DNA of 64,000 bases from Saxidomus purpurata (lineage: Eukaryota; Mollusca; Bivalvia; Venerida; Veneridae): assembly GCA_022818135.1 (NCBI GenBank), contig JAFMSR010000017.1:8054408-8118407 (forward strand), read 5' to 3'. Positions 1-12,200 of the stretch are shown piece by piece. Both the position numbers and the translations under genes were made by a program. The notes under the pieces were generated by a model. It ran no database searches. It worked only from the letters and a program-made list of their open reading frames with translations, and was not told where the DNA came from. The number at the start of each line of letters is the position of its first letter. The first letter of the stretch is position 1.

Positions 1-255
1 TGTATGACAGTGACTCACTTTAGAATTTAATTAAACATTGAGCTTTTCCCATTTTGTATTGAGAATTAATATTATTCAGTCAATTAGTGTGCATGTTGAA
101 CTATAACTATAAAGAATTTTATTCCTCTTGATGAAATGTGGGCTGTTTCAATTGTTCAAATGTATTTTTACATAATTTCGTTTATAACAATGCTTATTTG
201 CCAATTATTACTTTTTACAGTTTTCTTTATGACTGTTTAATATTTCAGGCCCACA

Positions 256-3200
256 ATGAGAAATCTTCACATTGCTAGCACGCCACATTTCTACGACTCC
301 ACTGAACATGAAACAGACAACAACACTTCTAAGACAATAAAACGTAACATCAAACAATCGAAACGTCTTCCAGGTTGGATCTGGAAAGTAGTAACAACTG
401 TACTAGGAATTGATCAGTCAAAAAAATGGCTGGCAACAATATTCTATGTAATTACATTAATCTCTGCCCTTGCGTTTACATTTCTTGGGGTGTTGTTTGT
501 AGTGTATGACGTTGCAAGTGAAAATTCCAACACAACTTTGCATATTGGTTTCACTTCATTGTTGATAGGGTTTGGATGGTTATGTTTGGGCATATATTCA
601 TTTCGACTGGCAGGACGACTGTTTGGCGACGAGGATTTTGCCGCCAGTATCCGAAGTCATTCCAGGACACTGTTTAAAGTGAGCTCCGCTGTATTGCTGA
701 TAGTTTCTGGCTGCATGTTTACAGGTTTGTGTCTTTTAGATATTACAGTCACATAGGTTAAGTTCACACTTATATTAACCACAGAGGGTTTTACACACAC
801 CTAACTCTAGCTAGATTCATTTTTAGCTTGACTGGCACAAAGCAGCGGATATTAACACCACTTACTGTCCAGCCTGCATCATCCATCCTTCCTTCAAACA
901 ACATCTCCTCTGCAATCACTTGTGTTGTGTCAGTGTTGATAAAACTTTGAAGGGATGTTACTATCACATAAGTGTTCAATGAATTCTATTCCATGCAGAA
1001 CTCTGGTTGCTATGGCAATACATAGAAAAACTCTAAAAATAAACCTTTTCCAAATTGCATGGCACTCTTTCAAGATTGTTCAGATCATGTCCCTGGGTTC
1101 AAAATTGGCTCAGCTTGGGGACTCCTATGTTGTACATTGAAATATGTAGTAAAACTTAAAATGTCTTCTTATCACACATAACAAGGTCAAGAGTTCAAAT
1201 ATTTGGTGTGTAGCTGTCCTTTTATCAAGTTTGTGCAAAGCATGTTGCTTGGGTCAAAATAAGAGGTGCCCAAGGGATCAGTTATTTTGTATAGCCTTGT
1301 ATAATGAATTAGTTTGAACATCTTCTTGTTTAATACCTTAATGCCTGCAGCTTAGGGTTAAATAGTTGGTATGTTACATCACCTACTGGTCCTGTACCAA
1401 AAGTGTTAATTGATACCCCTTTCATCAAAGTTGGCCCTGTCCAGGGTTTACTTGTCTTATATTATAGACGTAGGAAATACTTTTGACCTTAGATATTTAG
1501 CGTTACTCAATTATTGTCTTCCGCCAGGATTGTTCAAATGATGCCACTGGAGTCAAAGTTAGCCACATTCAGGGGCGGTTATTTTACATAGATTTGTATA
1601 GGACAAGTTTTGAAAATCCTCTTCTCAAATTTTGCAAGCTTTAGAGCTTACGGTAGATATTTGGTATGTAGCATTATATGGTTATCTTCTCCCATGATTT
1701 TTCTAATTGTGCCCCTGGGGTCAAATTTAGCCCTGCCCGAGGGACCTACTGTCTTGTTTCTGAATCTATATTGATGACATTGTTTGTTGTGTTAAGTATT
1801 GCAAAAAAAAATCAATATTTAATCATGATGAACTTGACTGTGACCTTTTTAGCTCACCTGGCTATGCCAGGGTGAGCTTTTCTAATTGATGATTGTCCGT
1901 AGTCCATTGTCTGTCGTCCGTCAACATTTTGATTCAAATGACATCTCCTCTGAAACCACTAGGCCAATGTTGATAAAACTATGCAGGAATGTCCCTTGCA
2001 TGAAGCTCTACCAAAATTGTTCAAAGAATTCCATTCCATGCAGAACTCTGGTTGCTATGGCAACAAATAGGAAAAACTTTAAAAATCTTTTCTGAAACCA
2101 CAAGGCCTAGAGCTTAGGTGTTTGGCATGTAGCATTGTCTAGTGGACCTCTACCGAGATTGTTCAAATTATGACCCCCGGGTCAAAATTGACCCCGCGGG
2201 GGTGGTCACTTAGTTTTGCATAGGCTTATATAGGAAAAACTTTAAAAATCTTCTTCTCTGAAACCACAAGGTCTAGAGCTTAGATATTTGGCATGTAGCA
2301 TTGTCTAGTGGATCTTTACCAAGATTGTTCAAATTATGACCCCAGGGTCAAAATTGACCCCACAGGGGTGGTCACTTAGTTTTGCATAGGCTTTATATAG
2401 GAAAAACTTTAAAAATCTTCTTCTCTGAAACCAAAAGGCCTAGAGCTTAGAAATTTGGCATGTAGCATTTGCTAGTGGACCTCTACCAAGATTGTTCAAA
2501 TTATGACCCCTGGATCAAAATTGACCCCGCACGGGGTGTCACTTAGTTTTACATAGGCTTATATAGGAAAAACTTTAAAAATCTTCTTCTCTGAAACCAC
2601 AAGGCCTAGAGCTTAGATATTTGGCATGTAGCATTGCCAAGTAGATCTCTTCAAAGGTTGTTCATATTATGCCCCTGGGGTCAAAATTGACCTTGCCCGG
2701 GGGGGGGGGGTCACTTGTTTTACAAAGACGTATATAGGAAAACATATTGTATATAACGTTAACTAGTGATCTTCCACCAGGCAAGTGGACTTGTACCAAG
2801 GTGAGCGATATAGGTTCATCTTGGCCCTCTTGTTGAACTACTTTCTTGTTTCTGACGCCACAGTCATGACTCGTGAGATTTGGACGATGCACCAGTTTTA
2901 TAAACAAGTTTTCAAACCTTTCCCATTGATGACCTTGAATTTGATGTGTGTTTTGCCTCCATTCAAAAAAACATATACCTTTTTTACATAGAGTTAAAAA
3001 TTAAACAATAATTATTACTGTAGATTCCCATTCTTCCTGAATGACATGTCAGGCAAATTTTATACAGTCAGGCAAAGTTTTGCTGATGTCTGACTGATTG
3101 TCAGGCACTTTATGGCCTTTTACACAATAGTTCCTGTTGTTCTGTCAGGCAAACATGTCTTTGGTCAGGCAAAGTTTTATTGTTTGCCTAACTGAATGTC

Positions 3201-6200
3201 AGGCACTGTTAAAAAAATTTCTGTGAAGACTGGATCACCATTCTAGTTTTTTTCTGCAACCATTTTGATTACCTCGTATGATAGCCAATGGCATCCAGGT
3301 GACCCATAATATTATATAGCAATCTTGGCCCTCTTATTTTACAAAGTTTACAAGTTGTTTTAATTTAGTATGTTTGTACCTGATCTAAGGTTGATTAAAG
3401 GCTAAATTAGATAGAGCAGTTGTACTCCAATGAGCAATATGGGGCCAGCATGACCTTCTTGTAGTTAAATATGATTAAACCTCTATTGTATAGCTCTTAC
3501 TGTTTTGTAGGATTTAATCTCTACTGTGCATTTGACACGTATGCTGCAGACCATTGTCATGTTGTTGGACTTCATCATCTTGTCTGTAACTCCATGTATA
3601 TAAGCCGGGCTGTGTTCTCTATACTTTCCACTGTATGGAATGTGATGGTTGGCTGTATGCTTCTGTCCGTCTGCCGCACACATACTATAGGTAAGTTGCC
3701 ATCAGATGTAAATAAATGATCATTAACTAGATTTGATATTATATTGTTTCCTCTTTCTGTATTTTAAAACAGAAATACTGTTATTAGAAACTACTGACCA
3801 TGACTTGAAAATAGGTTTTACCTACTACTTTCCCTACTGTTTTCATTGCCCTTTCAGGTTAGGTCACAATCAGTTGAAAAAGCATATATTTTAGTGAAGG
3901 AATATAGATATGCTAGCATACCAGACTTTGTAAAGCTATGAAACATTTTATGTCTTGGTGATATATGACAGAGAGAGGGACCTACTTTATGTTTATACAG
4001 ACCTACATTACCTATTTGTGACGTTCCTACTTCAGGCTACTTGATCAAGTGTTTAATGTTTCTGACTTTAAAAAATCTGTTACCTCCCACGAATGGAAAG
4101 TTATAAGTTCAAACTCACTACTGACCTAACACAGGTTATCATTCAGTGGATGAGTGAACACATTACATTTAAAGAAGATTGCTGGGACAGGCAGGCTGAT
4201 CTTGATCAATATAAATAGCAAAGCCATTGTATTGGTTCTCAAATTTAGATTTCAAAATATGGTTGGCTCTCTGAGAGAAAAGGTTTGACTTAAAAAGAAA
4301 TTCAATTTCTATGTTACCAGTAGAAAATGTTTGACTTAAAAAGGAAGTCAATTTCTGTGTTACCAGTAGAAAATGTTGACTTAAAAAGGAAGTCAATTTC
4401 TGTGTTACCAGTAGAAAATGTTTGACTTAAAAAGGAAGTCAGTTTCTGTGTTACCAGTAGAAAATGTTTGACTTAAAAAAGAAGTCAATTTCTGTGTTAC
4501 CAGTAAAAAATGTTTGACTAAACAGAAGTCAATTTCCATGTTACCAGTAGAAATATTTGACTTTTAAAAATGTAAGTCAATTTCTATGTTACCAGTAGAA
4601 ATATTTGACTTTTAAAAATGTAAGTCAATTTCTGTGTTACCAGTAGAAAATGTTTGTGATTAACACAAATGGGAGTGAACTATATTCTCACGCAAAGGTT
4701 TTATTGTATCAGGAGTCCGTAGATTTGTTCGAGACTTGGAATTAGATGGGAAGAGATATAATGATTACTGGAAGAAAAGATTGAGGAACTCAAAAGATGG
4801 AGAATATAAGGCTGAAACGTCATCTATACTAGATAGTAAGTACATTTTATACATTCATCTGTTAGTTTTTGTGACGCCCTTTCGGAGAAAAGGTGACACA
4901 TAGGGATCACTTTGTCCGTCCGTCTGTCAGTCCGTCCATCACACAAACTTAACGTTGGCTATAACTTTGCCATTTCTTAAGATTTCTTTATCAAACTTTA
5001 CAGTTGTATTTCTTATGACAATAGGGCCATGATGCCACCAAATTTTGTACGTCAAAGTCATATTTGACAGAGTTATGCCCCTTTTTGTACTTAGATTTTG
5101 TCACGAAAACTTAACGTTGGCTGTAACTTTGCCATTTTTTGCAACCCCCCCCCCCCCTCTTAAGATTTCTTCATCAAACTTTCAAATTGTATTGCTTATG
5201 ACATAAGGGTCGTGATGCCGCCAAATTGTGTAGGTCAAGATCATATTTGACAGAGTTATGCACCTTTTTATACTTAGATTTTTGCTATAACTTTGCCATT
5301 TCTTAAGATTTCTTTATCAAACTTTCAAATTGTATTGCTTATGTCAAAAGGGTTGTGATGCCGCCAAATTTTGTAGATCAAGGTCATATTTGACAGAGTT
5401 ATGCCCCTTTTTGTACTTAGATTTTGTCACGAAAACTTAATGTTGGCTATAACTTTGCCATTTCTTAAGATTTCTTCATCAAACTTTCAAATTGCATTGC
5501 TTATGACATAAGGGTCGTGGTGCCGCCAAAGTTTGTAGGTCAAGGTCATATTTGACAGAGTTATGCCCCTTTATATACTTAGATTTTTGCTATAACTTTG
5601 CCATTTCTTAAGATTTCTTTATCAAACTTTCAAATTATATTGCTTATGTCAAAAGGGTTGTGATGCCGCCAACTTTTGTAGGTCAGGGTCATATTTGACA
5701 GAGTTATGCCCCTTTTTGTACTTAGATTTTGTCACGAAAACTTAATGTTGGCTATAACTTTGCCATTTCTTAAGATTTCTTCATCAAACTTTCAAATTGT
5801 ATTGCTTATGACATAAGGGTCATGATGCCGCCAAAGTTTGTTGGTCAAGGTCATATTTGACAGAGTTATGCCCCTTTTTACACTTAGATTTTGTCACAAA
5901 ATTGTTGGTTATTCTGACAAAGCATAAGAGGGCGACACAAGTGTTCTACTGAACACCCATCTAGTGTCATTGCTAGGGTACTGGTTTACAAGGGAAGAAA
6001 TTTTGTAGGGAATTTTGTGAAAGTTTTTGTAGTGCTCTGTAACAATTATTCTCAATTATACTGGAAGATTTTCGTTTGTTAAATGCCATTTTTATACTGT
6101 TAGACAGGGGATGGTTTATATTACAAGACAGTGACTTAAATTTTGATGAAGATACACAAGGGAGTGACCCAGAACAGCCAGCAAACCAGGCTTCTAAACA

Positions 6201-9200
6201 TGGAAGTAAAATGGAACTGCAGCCATCCGAAGATGTTGTTTTAATGACAGATAGTCCTGAAACAACACCTCAAGCCCCCGTCATGAACATTGCTACCAAT
6301 GTTGAGGTAATGTCATTTTTCATAGATTACTCTCCTGGTAATTTTTCCTTCCTATGCAACCACTTCAGTCCAAATGCGGAATACGCCCTTAGACTATTAC
6401 ATCCACTTGACCTCATTCAAGTATCATTTGATATGGTTTGATAAAATTCAAGTATATCAAAATATAAAACCATCAAAAATATAGTTACATATTAAAGAGG
6501 CACTCCCTACATCTAGCAGATTATATTCTCGAAACATAAATTATGTATTCAATGAATGTAAAATGATAAATAAATACAATTTCAAAGAAGAACCTATGGC
6601 AAAAAATGCCTCATTTTACAACAATTAATCAATATAGAGGCTTTCCGTAATAAATCGCATCCACCCATTAATTGTACAACAACAACTCTACATAGATTAT
6701 TGAATGGTTTACAGTACTGCAGTATATTTTAAACCGCTGATTTTATTGATAATGACTGGGAATGTATAGCTGAATCTTTTATGTTAAGTTTTAATACTTC
6801 CTAAGATTCTATTACTTATGTTTTTGAGGTTATTTAGTCGACATCAGTTATAGGGTATGTCCCTTTAATCAGTCTGATGGGTTTGGGCATTTTATTAAAA
6901 CGATACCATGTATTTATCTGACAATCACTTATTCTATCTTTTGTGCTTGAAAGCACACACTCTTGCGTAATCATTTGGAAATTCAAGTCTAAAAGTAGAT
7001 ATGTGAACCAGTGCATTATGTAGGTAAACGAAACTTCAGAGTAACTGTATAAAAGGACGAAAAAGTTTTTGAAATTGAATTGATTTAACTTGATTTTTAC
7101 CAGAGATGTGAGGGCTATTAAACTGCTTAAAAAGCGCCTTATTGCATCAGCTTATACACAATATAATTTCTTCAATGTTAGCTTACCTAAGATAGGTTAA
7201 AGCTGCTCGCTCTCAGATTTTGGTAAAAAAATTAAAGTTCTTCAAACTGTATGTAAATAATATACTTTAGAACATATAGTCATATAAAAAGGCTCCAGTA
7301 TAAATTCCTGTCATGTTTATCTCTAAATTTCAAATAATACGCTTAGCCTACCTAATTCAAAATCGTTGCAAACGCTTTTGAAATTCCAATATAAACGTAT
7401 AGTGTAGCGGTGCCATGTTGTTAATATTTCTACTGTATGTTGTTTAAGGGAAACAACTCTGTATACCTTATTTTGATATTTGATTAAGGGAGGTAATTGG
7501 AATACTCTTCTTTAAGGAGATTTTCATTGTGTGTGTTTTTGATGGAACAAAATAAAGCGTGATCTGAGTTAATTGCTGTTTATTATAGATTAACACGTGT
7601 AACCGACATTTTCAATCGATTTCTGCAAATTCCTACCTAGATTTTTGCTAATATTTTGATTCTAGCCTTTAATTCTATATTTATGTTTAAGTATGTCAAT
7701 TTAAAAAACAAATTTCAACGATAACTTAGAGCAAGCAGCTTTAAGATTTATTTTGAGTTGGAGGGACATTTACAATATATAAATATTAAACTCTCACAAG
7801 CTTTTACAACCGACCTGGTGGAAATAATTAATTTCAATAATAAAGAAGAGAATAGTGGCAAAACTTGGACATAATAATGGCAAGGCCTAATGACATAAAA
7901 CGCTATGAATACATGAATAAAAGTTTATACACACTGAATTTTCTAGAGACATCCTAGATTGTACCATACTGCTAGTATTTACTACATGTCGATACTTCTA
8001 AATAGAAACATTCATTATAAAGCACTGAGTGCATTGGTAATATGGCACACATAACAGATTAATAAAAAGTCTGTCTATGGGACTATGAAAGTATTTATAT
8101 AAATATTTCAGCAAGATGCTGGTAATAGAGGAGAAGATACAGCAAGTATAGAGGACCACCCCGATGAACCACCTATTATGACTGAAGATGAAATACTCCT
8201 CTGCTACTGGAAAATATCTGTAAGAATTTGTTTGTTTAAAAAATATAGTTCAAAGATAGTTCAATAGTTTAAAAAGATAGTTAAATTGTTTATTAAGATA
8301 GTTCAATAGGTTATATTTGTACATTTGATTTGCTGCTGATAATGTGCAATATCATCAGAAATTTCCTAAAGGCTCAAAAGGCGTTCTTTTGTAATATTTT
8401 TGTCGCCCATACATGTTTTTTATTGAAGTTGGTGACACATTGGCAACTGACAGAGTAAGCCCTTGAATGAATGTGGACTTTGTTCCATTTTATTTTCTGA
8501 AGCAGAAATTTCATGGATCTGTTTCCCTAAGATTTCCTCCAATATGAAAAGTTTTTGATATATTGATAGTAATAAGGCAGTTTTATGGCTACTGTTTTAG
8601 CAGAGGAGGACCTTGTAATAACATGACAATTCTATAGTAATTTCCGAATGAATTTTAACACCTAACCATGTTAGTTGTCATTGAGCACAAAGAGAATGCA
8701 TTGTCTGCTTAAGGTCCGTCTATTGAGCCTTTCATTATACCACCGTTTATGTTTTGTCTCAATTTAGCTTAAAAAAGTGCATGTTTTGTTGTGTGATTTC
8801 CACATTCCTCTTTGATTATGACAAGACAAATACTTGCATGTTTTAGAGTCGTATGCAGTTTACCTCCCAGTGTCTACAGCGCTGGCTGGCCAGCTGGATT
8901 GCATTTGTTGGTATTTGGATTGGAGATTATGTGATATACTGGTTGAGCCACTCGCCTGATCTCCTTGACATACTGCAGTTTGTGTCACCAATGTTGTTGA
9001 TTCTTGTCCTGTGTTCTGCCTATGCTGAAGCTAATGGTGAAGGCCAAATAATGATTCGGGTAAGTTTTACTTAAGGCCAGCTAATGATTTGGGTAAGTTT
9101 TATTTAAGGCCAGCTAATGGTTTGTGTAAGTTTTACTTAAGGCCAGCTAATGGTTTGTGTAAGTTTTACTTAAGGCCAGCTAATGGTTTGTGTAAATTTT

Positions 9201-12200
9201 ACTTAAGGCCAGCTAATGGTTTGTGTAAGTTTAACTTAAGATCAGCTAATGATTTGGGTAAGTTTTACTTTAATAAGGCCGCTGATGATTCATGTAAATT
9301 TTATTTATGATCAGCTAATGATTTGTGTAAGTTTTACTGAAGACCAAGTAATGATTTGTGTAAGTTTTACTTGTTAGCTCAGCTTATGATTTGAGTAAGT
9401 TTTACTTAAGGTCAGCTAATGATTTGGGTAAGTTTTACTTAGGATTTTGGTAATAACCAAGTATTTTTGATATTGGTCAGAAAAACTTGTCTCACTTTAA
9501 ATGAATCAAGACAAACTTAATGTATGTTAGGGCAATCTCTGCTAGGGCAGTACAGTTGTTCTGTTGTTCTGATGTGGATAAAACAATGTAAGAGTTTTAG
9601 AGACATTATTATTTATACCGGGAGATTATTATACCCCCAAAACGAAGTTTAGGGGGGTATATAGGAGTCACCCGGTGGTTGGTCGGTCGGGCGGGCGGGC
9701 GGGCGGGCGGGCGGGCGGTCTGTTACATTTTCCTTGTCCCGAGCATAACTTGAAAACTACTGGTTGGAATTCAATACAACTTCATACAATGGTCAAGCAC
9801 ATTGAGAGGAAGTGCAGTGCACAAGAACCATAACTCCATCTTCACTTATTTCAGAGTTATTGCCCTTTGTTACTTTTCCTTGTCCGGAGTATAACTTGAA
9901 AAGTACCAGTTGGAATTCAATACAACTTCATACAATGGTCAAGCACATTGAGAGGAAGTGCAGTGCACAACAACCATAACTCCATCTTGACTAGTTACAG
10001 GGTTATTGCCCTTTGTTACTTTTCCTTGTCCGGAGTATAACTTGAAAAGTACCAGTTGGAATTCAATATAACTTCATACAATGGTCAAGCACATTGAGAG
10101 GAAGTGCAGTGCACAAGAACCATAACTCCATCTTGACTAATTTCAGAGTTATTGCCCTTTGTTACTTTTCCTTGTCCGGAGCATAACTTGAAAACTACTG
10201 GTTGGAATTCAATACAATTTCATACAATGATGAAGCACAGTGCAGTGTACAAGAACCATAACTCTATCTAGAGTATTTACAGAGTTATTGCCCTTTGTTA
10301 CTTTTTCTTGTCCGGAGCATTACTTGAAAACTACTGGTTGAAATTCAATACAACCTCATACAATCGTCAAGTACATTTAGAGGAAGTGCAGTGCACAGGA
10401 ACCATAACTCTATCTTGACTCATTACAGAGTTATTGCCCTTTGTTACTTTTCCTTGTCCAGAGCATAATTCGAAAAGTACCAGTTGGAATTCAATACAAC
10501 TTCATACAATGGTCAAGCACAATGAGAGGAAGTGCAGTGCACAGGAACCATTACTCAATCTTGACTAATTACAGAGTTATTGCCCTTTGTTACTTTTCCT
10601 TGTCCAAAGCATTATTCAAAAACTTCGGGTTGGAATTCAATACAACTTCATACAATGGTCAAGCACAATGACAGGAAGTGCAGTGCGAAAGAACAATAAC
10701 TCTATCTTGACTCATTTCAGAGTTATTGCCCTTTGTTACTTTTACTTGTCTGGAGCTTATTCGAAAACTATTGGTTGGAATTCAATACAACTTCATACAA
10801 TGGTCAAGCATATTGAGAGAAAGTGCAGTGTAGAAGAACCATAACTCTATCTTGACAAATTACAGAGTTATTGCCAAGAACAATATCTCTTTTAAGTTTG
10901 TTTGCAAGGTATTCTGTTACTTCGGACTTTCTCAGTTTATAAAGCAGTCTTTTGGGGGTATTAATCACATTTAGTGATAGCTCTAGTTATTTTTTCAGTG
11001 TATTTGTCCAACAAAGGAAAGGTACGGGCTACTTAACTTTCTTCACAGACAGCCATTACAGATGCAGGTACGTATCTTTATGCCTGTAGCTTAACAATGA
11101 GGACAACAGAAGAGTTTAATAACGGTTATGTATCTTTGTGGGCAATATATTTTCAGATAGTACAATCTTTTGTTCAGTTTCATCTCAATCAGGTCAGTTG
11201 ATTATATCCACCAGACATATATGCCGTTTAGGGTTGGATCATTAACGGGAGATTTGTGAAAAATCGCCGGGTTTTTGGACATCACAACGGGGTAAAAACG
11301 AAAACAAAAAAACATGCGTTTCTGACGTCATACATGACGATTATGTTTATTCAACTTAATGTAAACACATGCAGTCGCCATTTTAAGCACATTTAAACCT
11401 TGATTCTCAATTTCTCATATGCAAAATTATTACTCAAACAAAATTCTCTGAATTTTAATGAAACAAGAATAATGTCATACTTACGTTTGATCTGGATACA
11501 AAGCAAAACAAAACAAACAAAAGCAACAATTTTATTTCTTTCAACTGGCGGTACATAATCTTTAATCAACTAGTACATTAAAAGTATCATATAATCATAT
11601 TTAATAATCCTGACCAAGGTCTTTCAAATAGTATGGTCCGGAAACGAGCGTAATACGATAAATAACTTGCCTCGGATCGCGTGACAAACATTGTACCCGC
11701 AATTTTGGAAAAATAAAGAAAATATTGAAACTTTATATCTACGTATTTATCGATATTTTACCAATCAATTTGACCAACAAAGAGATCCTTAATACAATAT
11801 ATACTATTTGAAAGACCTTGTCCAGACGTGTAATCTTGTTGTAAACATCAATTACGTCAATCAGGCGATAAGTATTACCCCAGGCAATGACCAGATGTTA
11901 CTGACAATTAACACTAACGAGCGTAATAAAGAGCCGACTTTCGTCACCTAATCAACCAATTATCGATCTCGCGTGTCAAGGTTTTGACTTTGTATATTCA
12001 AACTTGGACTTAAGTGGGTATTTAACGAATTTTATGGATTTTCTTTTCTTTCAAGACAAAATTTTGATTTATCGGGAGATTTTGGGTGTTTTTGCGAGCT
12101 TCGCCGGGGCAAGGGTCTAAATATCGGGAGAACCCGGCGAGTAACAGGAGAACGGCATGTATGCCACCAGACAACCTGAGAATGAATAATTATACCACTT

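Noticed and set aside
4169..4396. 75-codon minus-strand frame with repeated text
   Set aside because: Derived from the 47-bp palindromic satellite.
9089..9310. 73-codon repetitive open frame with an 11-residue repeat
   Set aside because: It is the 33-bp tandem array read in one frame, within an intron; openness follows from the unit length.
10441..10844. Overlapping 76- and 85-codon frames with repeated text
   Set aside because: 146-bp monomers read through; same text recurs at 13505-13735.
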